Below are positions 39,742 to 47,161 of a stretch of 64,000 nucleotides of DNA, piece by piece. Under the pieces are notes generated by a model. It was not told where the DNA came from. It saw only the letters and a list, made by a program, of their open reading frames with translations, and made no database searches. The first letter of the stretch is position 1, and each line of letters begins with the position of its first letter. A program made the translations under genes and the position numbers. This DNA comes from Candidatus Iainarchaeum andersonii SCGC AAA011-E11 (GTDB lineage: Archaea > Iainarchaeota > Iainarchaeia > Iainarchaeales > Iainarchaeaceae): contig AQRS01000043.1 in assembly GCA_000402355.1 (NCBI GenBank), positions 1-64,000 on the forward strand, in the 5' to 3' direction.

Positions 39742-40470
39742 TTATTCCTTCTTGTTGTTCAAAATGGACTTTATTTCGTCCTGAGAAATCGGCTTGAATT
39801 GCTTCGCCGAATCAATGTAAATGAACTCCAGCCTCTTGACCTCGAGCTTCTCCTTTTCCTCAAGGCCGCTTTCAATCCCTTTAACGCAAAGCCTTACCGC
39901 GGCATCCCTTGAAAGGTTTTCCTTCCAGTCCTTCTCGAACAAATCCATTGCCTTGTTCCTGTTCCTTCCGATTGCGATTGCATGGTATTCCGCCAATGCT
40001 CCCGAAGGCTCGGTTTCGAACAGCCTTTTGCCTGTCCGGTCTATGCCGCCGACAATGAACGAGATTCCGAAAGGCCTCATGCCCCCGTACTGCGTGAAAA
40101 CCTGCATTATGTTGGAAACTTCCTTCACGAGGTTCTCAATCTGAATCGCCTCATCATAATACATCCTGTTTTCCTGCGCCTTCTGCCTCGCTATGCCAAC
40201 CAAGCGCCTCGCGTCACCCACTAAACCAGCGGAAATCGCTAGAATGTGATCATCAACAACAAACATTTTTTCCACGGATTCCGGAATCAGGAGCCTGCTG
40301 TTCACCTTTTTCTCCGCGCCGAAAAGCAATCCATCACTGTACTTGCAGGCAACACCCATCGTTCCCTGAGAAACTATCTTGGAGGCATACTCAACCTGGT
40401 AAAGCCTCCCGTCCGGGGAAAACATGGTTGCTGCGCGGTCGTAATTCGATGACTGAGAACCTGGGTACAA
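39742..40470 (-). CDS. psmA: Proteasome alpha subunit
   Basis: The 242-residue alpha-ring subunit begins with the gate-forming tail and YDRAATMFSPDGRLYQVEYA, the alpha-type signature. Further matches are TMGVACKYSDGLLFGAEKK and RPFGISFIVGGIDRTG. The beta subunit is not in this window. It is the first gene of the SBDS-exosome run on this strand, preceded by an AT-rich promoter region near 40.5 kb. Confidence 0.95.
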   Translation of the reverse strand: MYPGSQSSNYDRAATMFSPDGRLYQVEYASKIVSQGTMGVACKYSDGLLFGAEKKVNSRLLIPESVEKMFVVDDHILAISAGLVGDARRLVGIARQKAQENRMYYDEAIQIENLVKEVSNIMQVFTQYGGMRPFGISFIVGGIDRTGKRLFETEPSGALAEYHAIAIGRNRNKAMDLFEKDWKENLSRDAAVRLCVKGIESGLEEKEKLEVKRLEFIYIDSAKQFKPISQDEIKSILNNKKE

Positions 40471-40582
40471 AATTAATCTCCTCTTTCTGCCTTTGAATTC
40501 ATTACTATTTCTAAACAGTTAATAATAAAAACCAACCCCGCGGGGGCGCTAAAAGGCGGGAAAGGCACAAAAAAGCAGTGTT

Positions 40583-41086
40583 TCACCTTATGCGGTAACC
40601 CGCAGAAATTAAAGGCACCTGGAACAGCTGAATCGCATTGTTTACCTGGTGCAGGAACTCCACGGAAAACCTTTTTTTCTGGCCTTCCGGAACATGCTCC
40701 AGCCTCATGTACCTTTCAAGAAATTCGGGGTCAAAATATGAGGACCTGCTGTACCTAAAATTGTTGACGAAATTGGCCTCGTCAAGCAGGAACCTTTTGG
40801 CGCTTTCCCTGTCGCCCCCGTGCTTTTTCAAAGCATACTCCTTAAGCAAATCGGCTTTTTTACCCGGTTCGATGCTTTGCACAAGAATCTCGGTGATTTC
40901 GCGGTCCCTCAGAAGAAAGTCGCTCAGTTCACGCATGAACAAAGGTATTTTTGACGGAGCTATATGCCCAAACTTATGCGCCTCATTCATTATTTTTTCC
41001 CTGTCCTGATGCTTTGAAATAACACGCAGAATTTGCCGCCTGAATTTTGCCGCCTGAATAGACCCTGGCTCTCTTGGAAAATGCAT
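40583..41086 (-). CDS. Conserved-looking hypothetical protein after the RNase P gene
   Basis: A 167-residue basic, helical protein begins MHFPREPGSIQAAKFRRQIL and contains FMRELSDFLLRDREITEILV. I do not recognise the family. ATG 41086 has GAGGGGG about nine bases upstream. The alternative ATG at 41104 overlaps the stop of the RNase P protein gene (TAATG) and would add six residues. Co-transcription with rnp2 is likely. Confidence 0.65.
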   Translation of the reverse strand: MHFPREPGSIQAAKFRRQILRVISKHQDREKIMNEAHKFGHIAPSKIPLFMRELSDFLLRDREITEILVQSIEPGKKADLLKEYALKKHGGDRESAKRFLLDEANFVNNFRYSRSSYFDPEFLERYMRLEHVPEGQKKRFSVEFLHQVNNAIQLFQVPLISAGYRIR

Positions 41087-41103
41087 AAAACAAAACCCCC
41101 TCA

Positions 41104-41448
41104 TTAACCCTTCAGCTTCTTTACCGAGCCGGATACCGCCACAATTACCGGCACAATTGGTTCGCCGCGCACCTCGGCCATGAAAAGCAGCCCGGCCTTC
41201 ACGTGCTCTTCCTTTTCGAGCGCGCAGCGCACAATGCCCTCATTCTTTTCAGGGAACCACTTTACGAGCCAGAGCTTCTGCTCCGCAACCCCCATCTCGC
41301 CGAAAAGCCGCGCAAAAGAACTGTGCAGCGAAAACTTAACCTCGCTCTCCCTCAAAGCCGAACGCGAAACAAACCTGAACTTCACGTAACGCTTCTTTCC
41401 CCTCAAGGTTGGGGGAATGGGATTCATTTCTTTTTTAGTTGCCTTCAT
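41104..41448 (-). CDS. rnp2: RNase P protein component 2 (Pop5)
   Basis: The 114-residue protein fits archaeal Pop5/Rnp2, a protein cofactor of RNase P in tRNA 5' maturation. It starts with a basic lead and TLRGKKRYVKFRFVSR, then ALRESEVKFSLHSSFARLFG, WLVKWFPEKNEGIVRCAL and IVPVIVAVSGSVKKL. Its partner Rpp30 (rnp3) is two genes upstream on the same strand. The start is 41448 or the internal ATG at 41427. Confidence 0.82.
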   Translation of the reverse strand: MKATKKEMNPIPPTLRGKKRYVKFRFVSRSALRESEVKFSLHSSFARLFGEMGVAEQKLWLVKWFPEKNEGIVRCALEKEEHVKAGLLFMAEVRGEPIVPVIVAVSGSVKKLKG

Positions 41449-41584
41449 TTCAATCCCCCGCGCATTTCCCTCTCCGAGGATTTCGCCTCAGAGGGCTCAA
41501 CGCCGCGCGCAACCCTTTCGCCGGTTGGGAGCGACAGCCCCTGCTTCGCAGGGCCTTGGCTCGCAATGCTCGCATAAATTATTT
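41449..41584 (-). other. Hairpin-rich spacer between the HD-domain gene and rnp2
   Basis: On the minus strand this 136-base spacer holds three consecutive hairpins with purine-rich loops: CCCTGC-GAA-GCAGGG, CAACC-GGCGAAA-GGGTTG and CCTCTGAGG...CCTCGGAGAGG. A short frame of 41 basic residues exists but looks unselected. It could be a structured leader or a small RNA; I cannot assign one. Confidence 0.35.
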
Positions 41585-42127
41585 TCAATTCAATCCCTCT
41601 AGTTTTTCAGAAACATCAGCAAGCCTCAAAAGCTCCTTCTCCAAACCGAAAGCGTTCTTCTCCGTTGAAATGATTCCGTTCATTTTTTGCCCGCCCATTG
41701 AACCGTAGCGCTCCTTCAAATAATCGTAACGCTCTTTTAATGAAACCATTTTGTCCGAGTTCACGCGCTTGTCCGCATACCAAACAATCTTCGCCTCGAG
41801 GCCTGTTTTCGAGTCAAAATTGTTCACTTCCCCAAGGCCATGCAGCCTCAAAACCCCGCCGAATTCTGCATAACCGCGCTCCGCCATTACTTTGCCGGCT
41901 TCCAAAGCGTGCCTGCAGTTGTTTTTGATGCAATGCATCTTGAGGAAATCGTGCATCAAGGAGGCGCGGTCAACCAAACCCAAATCTATTTTCTTTCCGT
42001 TCGAGGAAATTTTTTTTGCGAGGAAATTCGCCACTTTGCGCACCTCTTCCGTGTGCTTCCTGATGTGTTCCGGCACCCCGAACTCTGCCATCAGAGCCTC
42101 GCACTCTTCCATGGACGGGATTTTCAT
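41585..42127 (-). CDS. HD-domain phosphohydrolase
   Basis: The 180-residue protein carries the HD metal site: HIRKHTEEVRKVANFL supplies the first histidine and RASLMHDFLKMHC the HD pair, with later DKRVNSD. HDIG-type proteins hydrolyse nucleotides or phosphodiesters. It overlaps the Rpp30 gene by 4 bases, so it may act in RNA or nucleotide metabolism. The specific substrate is unknown. Confidence 0.82.
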   Translation of the reverse strand: MKIPSMEECEALMAEFGVPEHIRKHTEEVRKVANFLAKKISSNGKKIDLGLVDRASLMHDFLKMHCIKNNCRHALEAGKVMAERGYAEFGGVLRLHGLGEVNNFDSKTGLEAKIVWYADKRVNSDKMVSLKERYDYLKERYGSMGGQKMNGIISTEKNAFGLEKELLRLADVSEKLEGLN

Positions 42128-42759
42128 TCAACCCTCTCCAGAAATTCTTCAGTGCTTTTGCGCGCGGCCTTCAAAGCGGAATCCTTTTTCATTCCGAGGA
42201 AAACCGCGAACGAGGAAAGGTCTTTTGCGGCGCGCATTTCAGTTTCATTCCGCGCACCTGAAAAGAAAAGCGTTTTTGCATCCGCCTTTTCAAGCAATTT
42301 AAGTGAAAGCATCGCGTTCTTCAGGAGCTGCGACTGCTCAAAGGAGCGCGCCGCAAGGAAATCGCTGAACAAAAATGCGGTGAAAACCCCGTTCTGCTTC
42401 AGAACCGTTATTGTCTGCGAATCAAGAAAATTCTTCTGCGAAGAGAACGGCTGCACAAGCAAATCCGCTTTCTGGGTTCCCGCCCAGAAGCACATTTCAG
42501 GCGAGCTTCCTTGCACCGCAACAAAATCTGCGAGCCTCCTGAAGCGCTGCATTTCATTGTTGTCCTTGCGCACGAGGAGCTTGCAGGAAAAAAACTTTGT
42601 GCCGTATTTCCTTTTTTTCTGCGAAAATTCCTTCAGTTCGGCTTCCGTGAAATCCGAGCAAACGATTATTGCCTCGTCTTTGAATTCCGGGGCGTAATGC
42701 CCAAGAATTTCGGGCTCCCAGAACTGCACCAAGTTAAGGTTCATGAGAAGAAAAGGCAT
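42124..42759 (-). CDS. rnp3: RNase P protein component 3 (Rpp30-like)
   Basis: This 211-residue TIM-barrel-type protein resembles archaeal Rpp30/Rnp3. Supporting segments are LADFVAVQGSSPEMCFWAG and ADLLVQPFSSQKNFLDSQTI, then VAFLFSDFLAA-like and RAAKDLSSFAVFLGMKKDSA, in the order expected. The position between eL15 and an HD/rnp2 pair agrees with archaeal gene order. It is more diverged than the neighbouring genes. A second ATG at 42744 could be the start. Confidence 0.75.
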   Translation of the reverse strand: MPFLLMNLNLVQFWEPEILGHYAPEFKDEAIIVCSDFTEAELKEFSQKKRKYGTKFFSCKLLVRKDNNEMQRFRRLADFVAVQGSSPEMCFWAGTQKADLLVQPFSSQKNFLDSQTITVLKQNGVFTAFLFSDFLAARSFEQSQLLKNAMLSLKLLEKADAKTLFFSGARNETEMRAAKDLSSFAVFLGMKKDSALKAARKSTEEFLERVE

Positions 42760-42821
42760 GAAAAAAATGAAAAAGCAATAGCATTCAGCCTTTTAGGAAA
42801 AGGCCGGCAAAAAGATTCAAT

Positions 42822-43424
42822 TTATTTGGCGGTCCTGTCGTGCGCCCTTTGGCTCGGGAAGTTCTTTTCGTGGCCCTTGCCCTTGTACAGGCCCCTTCCC
42901 TTTTTGCCCGAGGAAGTGAGTCCGCGGTCCGCCCTTCTGGAGTGCTGCTTAAAGGTAATCCAGTTCCTTTCCCTGTCCGCAATCACTTCCGGGGCCGAAA
43001 CATCAACCAAAAGAACCTCGTAATACGTTCTTTTTCCATCTTCTCCAACCCAATAACTGTTCAAAACCTCGCAGTTCGGGTATTTCTTTCCCGCGCGCTG
43101 TTCCGCCATGGTCTGCTTTGAAAGCCTCCTTGTGAGCTTTGAAACGCCCATGCGCTTCGGCCTTCTTCCCCTTACAGGCCTGGTGTGCATTCCCGAGCCT
43201 TTCCTTATCCTTACGAGAACAGCAAAGAAACCGTTTTTTGCCTTGTAGCCCAAACCCCGCGCCCTCGGAAGATTTGAGGGCTTTTCAAGCCGGGTCACTG
43301 AAGCGCCCAATTTCCTCTGGTCCTCGACCTTCTGCCTGAAAATGGCCGAGTAGGCATAGTCTTTCGACTTCTTGCCATGCGCCTCGCTCTGGATTGTTTC
43401 CGCTACTTGCTTTGTAAAACTCAT
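42822..43424 (-). CDS. rpl15e: Ribosomal protein eL15
   Basis: This 200-residue protein of the archaeal/eukaryotic L15e family contains the conserved RKLGASVTRLEKPSNLPRAR, GLGYKAKNGFFAVLVRIRKG and NSYWVGEDGKRTYYEVLLVD segments and the late RGLTSSGKKGRGL. It is slightly longer than usual at the C-terminus. It heads the run of eL15, rnp3, HD and rnp2 genes. Confidence 0.95.
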   Translation of the reverse strand: MSFTKQVAETIQSEAHGKKSKDYAYSAIFRQKVEDQRKLGASVTRLEKPSNLPRARGLGYKAKNGFFAVLVRIRKGSGMHTRPVRGRRPKRMGVSKLTRRLSKQTMAEQRAGKKYPNCEVLNSYWVGEDGKRTYYEVLLVDVSAPEVIADRERNWITFKQHSRRADRGLTSSGKKGRGLYKGKGHEKNFPSQRAHDRTAK

Positions 43425-43581
43425 TCAAAACCACTAAAAAACCTTTTCTTTTTTAGCCAAAAAGAAAACGTTTACGAAAAGAAAAAGCCAATATACCCAG
43501 CATACTATTACTAATAGGACATTTGACTCACTTATTCTTCATAAAGAAAGAATATAAAAGTATGGGTGGTTTTAATGGTAG

Positions 43582-43965
43582 TCAACTTTCCCCAAGTTTT
43601 CTTAGTTTTATCAATCGGCGGGCTTCTTTTTTTCTCCTTTTAATGCTTTGGCGAAGTACCTTGTACTCCAATCCTGAAGGTACAGGCAGACGTGAAAATG
43701 GCGGTGTTCCGGCCAGCACATTAGCAATATGGTGGACTCTTTCTTCGCTCATATATTTCTTTTTTCTTGCAGGAATACTAGCATTACCACTTTTCCCAAC
43801 AGAAATGTAACCAGTAACTCTAGTTAGACCCCTAATATTTTTTGCCTCTTGAATAGCTCTATTAAGCCGATTCAGTTTAAGTCGTTTTCTGGTTTTTCCG
43901 GCTTCTTCAAGTTGCCTTATTGCACCAGAAATAATCGATTTTCGCGACTTTAACCCAAGAGGCAT
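43582..43965 (-). CDS. Basic hypothetical protein
   Basis: A 127-residue strongly basic protein begins MPLGLKSRKSIISGAIRQLE, has a middle LTRVTGYISVGKSGNASIPA and ends RRKKEARRLIKLRKLGES. No family recognised; nucleic-acid binding is plausible from charge. A TTTTATATAG box at 43993-44002 is about 26 bases before a GTG at 43971, which may be the leaderless start; the ATG at 43965 is two codons later. The region is more AT-rich than neighbouring genes. Confidence 0.55.
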   Translation of the reverse strand: MPLGLKSRKSIISGAIRQLEEAGKTRKRLKLNRLNRAIQEAKNIRGLTRVTGYISVGKSGNASIPARKKKYMSEERVHHIANVLAGTPPFSRLPVPSGLEYKVLRQSIKRRKKEARRLIKLRKLGES

Positions 43966-44104
43966 ATACACCAGTAACTATGTAAACTTCCAAACTATAT
44001 AAAATTAACGAAGAATCGTTTGCACGTAAAGTAAACGACCTGCACTTTTAGTCATGGTTTTCCCTCACTAAAAATGCAAAGCCGGTGAATAAGCGAACCA
44101 TGAT

Positions 44105-44377
44105 TCAGGCCGCTCTTTCACCACGAAAGCGCTGCTGCCTTCTCGCCGCATTTTTCGGCCCGGAAAAAACAAGCGGCTCAACTGTGCCTTCATGGACTCC
44201 GTTCAATCCGATCCTGCCGTCTGAAAGCCTAGTAACGATGAAATTCTGTCCAAACCTGGCGCTTTCTCCTTGGTTGAGCCTCGCCCCAAACCTCCTGACG
44301 CGGCCCACAAAAGCAACTGACGAGTGTTGTTTCGAGCGCGTTTTCCTTAGCCTTCCTGGCCATATTCTTCTTGCCAT
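44105..44377 (-). CDS. Small basic protein, possibly ribosome-associated
   Basis: The 90-residue arginine-rich protein begins MARRIWPGRLRKTRSKQHSS and has a beta-rich middle (VAFVGRVRRFGARL, NFIVTRLSDGRIGLNGVHEG). Its size, charge and neighbours suggest a ribosomal or RNA-binding protein, but I cannot match it to a named family. It was checked against eL33 and eL14 patterns without a convincing fit. ATG 44377. Confidence 0.5.
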   Translation of the reverse strand: MARRIWPGRLRKTRSKQHSSVAFVGRVRRFGARLNQGESARFGQNFIVTRLSDGRIGLNGVHEGTVEPLVFSGPKNAARRQQRFRGERAA

Positions 44378-44443
44378 TCTTAGATTGGGGTTCTGTTGGT
44401 TAAATTCTTTTCGCCTCGTAAAAAAAACGTTTTTTGCGTATTA

Positions 44444-44534
44444 TATCAAAAGACATTAATTCAGCAACTTTTATTAGTGTCTTTTGATAGCTATCAAAGG
44501 ACATTATTTGTTTCATTATTTATGCCCTTTGATA
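44444..44534 (+). promoter_or_regulatory. Two tandem inverted repeats (TATCAAARGACA) upstream of ncsA
   Basis: A 17-bp arm pair with one mismatch (44444-44460/44473-44489) is followed by a 12-bp arm pair with one mismatch (44492-44503/44523-44534). All four arms share TATCAAARGACA in alternating orientation. They lie just before the ATG of ncsA at 44552, where a TTTGATATTATTATTAA stretch is also a candidate TATA box. They could be regulator sites or paired RNA hairpins. Confidence 0.6.
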
Positions 44535-44551
44535 TTATTATTAATTATTGC

Positions 44552-45595
44552 ATGGAAAATTCCGATATGCAGGATTTGCAATTGAATCGCTGTGACAAAT
44601 GCGGGCAACCCGCAAAAGTGTTCCTCGGCTACGGGCCGCACCGCTTCTGCGCGGAACACTTCAACAACTTTTTTGAAAACCGCGTGCGAAAAACCATACG
44701 CACAAACAAGCTCATAAATTACGGCGAGAAAATTGTTGTCGGGGTTTCAGGCGGAAAGGACTCAATGACAACACTGCACTTGCTGCACAACATATACGGA
44801 AAAACAGGCCTCAACAAAATCGAGGCGATAATGATTGACGAAGGAATACACGGTTACCGCGATAATGCCCTGCAAATCGGCGTGAAGTACTGCGAGCAAA
44901 ACTCAATTCCTTATCACGTTGTGCGCTTCGAGGAGGAATTCGGCTACTCGATGGAAGACGTGATGAAAAAAATTTCGGGAGACGAAAAATTAGGAAGCAC
45001 ATGCGGCTTCTGCGGAGTATTTAGGAGGCACTTTTTGAACTCAAAGGCGCTTGAAATCGGCGCGGACAAGATTGCGACAGGCCATAATTTGGATGACGAG
45101 TGCCAGAGCATTGCAATGAGCCTGTTCAACAACGAGCTTGCAAAAATCTCGCGCTCCGGAGAAACAACAGGCGCAAAAAAAGAAAAATTCGTGCCGCGCA
45201 TAAAGCCCCTTTACGAAACGCCCGAAAAAGAAATCATTGCGTACGCCGCATTCAATGGAATCGAGCATTACTCTGAAGAATGTTGCCCGTTCTCCTGGAT
45301 GGCGAAGCGCAACCACTACAGGAAAATGCTGAACGAGCTCGAGGAGTTCTCGCCGGGAACAAAGCACTCTTTGCTCGCTACATTCAGGAAACTGAAGCCG
45401 ATGCTCCTGGAAAACGAAAAGCAGAACGGGAACAAACTAAGGGAATGCGGAGCGTGCGGCAACCCATCAAACGGAGCCCTGTGCAACGTGTGCACGCAGC
45501 TCGAAAAATTGAGGCAAATGAATCCGCGGAAGGCGGCTTCGCGGAGCCTGAAAAGGAAAAGCTCCTTAACGTGCGTGGAAACTAAGGAGATGTGA
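44552..45595 (+). CDS. ncsA: tRNA 2-thiolation enzyme, NcsA/TtuA/Ctu1 family
   Basis: This ATP-pyrophosphatase activates tRNA uridine for sulfur transfer. The order is an N-terminal zinc finger CDKCGQPAKV...FCAEHF, PP-loop SGGKDSMT, the cysteine pair STCGFCGVFRR and ATGHNLDDE of the active site, and a C-terminal zinc finger CGACGNPSNGALCNVC. A basic tail of about 25 residues (NPRKAASRSLKRKSSLTC) goes beyond the usual end. The same tail is found decayed at 46086-46184, after the HicBA genes. Start ATG 44552. Confidence 0.9.
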   Translation: MENSDMQDLQLNRCDKCGQPAKVFLGYGPHRFCAEHFNNFFENRVRKTIRTNKLINYGEKIVVGVSGGKDSMTTLHLLHNIYGKTGLNKIEAIMIDEGIHGYRDNALQIGVKYCEQNSIPYHVVRFEEEFGYSMEDVMKKISGDEKLGSTCGFCGVFRRHFLNSKALEIGADKIATGHNLDDECQSIAMSLFNNELAKISRSGETTGAKKEKFVPRIKPLYETPEKEIIAYAAFNGIEHYSEECCPFSWMAKRNHYRKMLNELEEFSPGTKHSLLATFRKLKPMLLENEKQNGNKLRECGACGNPSNGALCNVCTQLEKLRQMNPRKAASRSLKRKSSLTCVETKEM

Positions 45596-45641
45596 AGCAT
45601 GAATGGATATGTTTATATTTTTCTTATATGAAACTCTTGTT

Positions 45642-45869
45642 ATGCAGAAGAAAAAGATTTATAATTTCGCGGTCCTGATAGAGCAGGATTCGCAGGGCTG
45701 GTTCGTTGCCCGCGTCCCGGATATCCAGGGTTGCTATACACAGGGCAAAACCGTCCAGCAGGCATTGGAAAGGATAAAGGAAGCCATCCAGGTTTGCGTC
45801 GAGGCAGATAAGCTGCAGCCTTCCGATTTGAAGTTCGTTGGTTTGCAGAACGTTGAAGTCAGGGTCTGA
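45642..45869 (+). CDS. hicB: HicB-like antitoxin
   Basis: The 75-residue HicB fold is clear: YNFAVLIEQDSQGWFVARVP, DIQGCYTQGKTVQQALERIK and EAIQVCVEADK. There is no C-terminal DNA-binding domain, so it is the short form. The ATG at 45642 is chosen over an upstream open frame because ATGTTTATATTTTTC provides a TATA box about 26-30 bases upstream. It precedes hicA by 6 bases. Confidence 0.85.
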   Translation: MQKKKIYNFAVLIEQDSQGWFVARVPDIQGCYTQGKTVQQALERIKEAIQVCVEADKLQPSDLKFVGLQNVEVRV

Positions 45870-45875
45870 TTAACT

Positions 45876-46100
45876 TTGCCGCGCCTGATTCCCGTATCCG
45901 GCAGGGAAATGTGCAGGATTCTCGAAAAACTCGGCTTCAGGAGAATCCACCAAGTGGGAAGCCACGTGAGGCATATTCATCCTGACGGCAGAAAAACGGT
46001 TGTGCCGGTGCACGGAAACGAAGAATTGGGAATCGGAATCCTGAAAGAAATACTCAAGCAATCAAAAATTCCAAGAAGCGATTATGAAAAGTTGAGGTAA
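45876..46100 (+). CDS. hicA: HicA-family mRNA interferase toxin
   Basis: The 74-residue dsRBD-like toxin has the HicA features VSGREMCRILEKLGF, HQVGSHVRHIHPDGRK with the catalytic histidine in GSH, and a final helix. The start is TTG at 45876. Its last codons (EKLR then TAA) coincide with the beginning of a duplicated ncsA tail in which the same GAAAA(A/G)TTGAGG is followed by CAA, so the toxin's own end has been formed from the duplicated sequence. Confidence 0.85.
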   Translation: MPRLIPVSGREMCRILEKLGFRRIHQVGSHVRHIHPDGRKTVVPVHGNEELGIGILKEILKQSKIPRSDYEKLR

Positions 46101-46184
46101 ACGAATCCGCAGAAGGCGCCCCGCACAGCCTGAAGAAAAAGAGTTCGCTTACGTGCATGGAAACAAAGGCGGGGAGAAATTAAA
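46086..46184 (+). pseudogene. Decayed duplicate of the ncsA 3' end
   Basis: The sequence from GAAAAGTTGAGG through ACGAATCCGCAGAAGGCG to GTGCATGGAAACAAAGG parallels the end of ncsA (45516-45590). Translated with one frameshift it gives NPQKAP then SLKKKSSLTCMETKAGRN, against NPRKAASRSLKRKSSLTCVE in ncsA. The hicBA pair therefore sits between two copies of the same gene end. Confidence 0.78.
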
Positions 46185-46211
46185 ATAAAGGGCAAAAACA
46201 ATTGATATTTA

Positions 46212-47033
46212 ATGAGAAACCTTAACTTGAAGAGAAGAGACAAAGCGGCCGGGACGGTCAGATTTGACGGCCCGTTTAACAAAGGAAAGCAAATAGAGGA
46301 CAATACCTTTCATTCAAAAGTCGGAAGAACGCCTGTTGTTGTTTCTTCCAAGAGAATTAAGCATTTCGACTCACATTTTGGTAGAAGAGGCGATGCCCTT
46401 CATATAGCAAATAGTGACCCTAATAAAGTCGGGGAATTGATTTCAAAAATTTCTAGGGCAGGCGTTCTTGTTCCAGAATTTTCGGCATTTTTCGAAAAAC
46501 CGGAAGAACATGGAATAGATTATGCCTACGAAAGGATTGGGCGGAAATCCTTGGTGAAGAACCGGGAAACAAACCAGAACACCCTGTCAAAGTACCTCAG
46601 TGACTTTGCAAACAAAGACAGCTCCGATCCTTCGTATGTAAAACAACTGAGGGCGCTTTTATCATCGACCGCCAGAAGCATGGGAACAATTCACCGGCTT
46701 AAAATACTCCACAGCCATCCGCATTTCAATAATTTTATCCCTGTGAAGTCAAGGGTCGGTGTCATAGACTTCTATCTAGCACGCGAGGTGAATGTCAATT
46801 GGTCAAATCCGCAAAGCATTGTTTATGAGTTCAGGCCGGATTACGCTTACTTGACATCAAATTTTGAAAGAATTGGGCAACGCTGCAAACCGGAAAGGCT
46901 CAAGGTTTTTGATTCGCTCCGCACTTATTTTTTCAGAAAGCTCGTGGAAAGGTACCCGACAAGCGACGAAAATAAAAGAAAAGTCTTAAGAACACTTTTA
47001 GATTGGTCAGATCGAACCTCCAAGATAATTTAG
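46212..47033 (+). CDS. Protein-kinase-fold protein with an altered catalytic loop
   Basis: This 273-residue protein resembles lipopolysaccharide-kinase or Bud32/RIO-type kinase folds. The C-terminal lobe has IHRLKILHSHPHFNNFI where kinases have HxDxxxxN, followed by VGVIDFYLAREV in the place of the metal-binding DFG-like strand. The catalytic aspartate of the loop is replaced by histidine, so activity is uncertain. The N-terminal half (about 1-120) is less clear. A TTGATATTTA box lies very close to the ATG. Confidence 0.55.
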   Translation: MRNLNLKRRDKAAGTVRFDGPFNKGKQIEDNTFHSKVGRTPVVVSSKRIKHFDSHFGRRGDALHIANSDPNKVGELISKISRAGVLVPEFSAFFEKPEEHGIDYAYERIGRKSLVKNRETNQNTLSKYLSDFANKDSSDPSYVKQLRALLSSTARSMGTIHRLKILHSHPHFNNFIPVKSRVGVIDFYLAREVNVNWSNPQSIVYEFRPDYAYLTSNFERIGQRCKPERLKVFDSLRTYFFRKLVERYPTSDENKRKVLRTLLDWSDRTSKII

Positions 47034-47089
47034 TGGGGATAGGCAGAGTCGAACTGCCTTTTGACGAATTGAATAAAAAAAGAAAAAAA

Positions 47090-47161
47090 TGGGCCCGGGA
47101 GGAGTTGAACCCCCGTCCCAACCATGTCAAGGTTGGATCATAGCCGTTAGAACACGGGCCC
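47090..47161 (-). tRNA. tRNA-Val (anticodon GAC)
   Basis: A cloverleaf folds on the minus strand: acceptor GGGCCCG/CGGGCCC with discriminator A, anticodon stem CAACC/GGTTG around TTGACAT giving anticodon GAC, and T arm GGGGG-TTCAACT-CCTCC. CCA is not encoded. A T-rich terminator follows at 47075-47089. The 5' half is overlapped on the same strand by the 3' end of a LAGLIDADG gene. Confidence 0.93.

Noticed and set aside
44105..44377. Ribosomal protein eL33 (L35Ae) assignment
   Set aside because: Size and charge fit, but the GxVxxYRxSxxNQ-type motifs of eL33 are absent.
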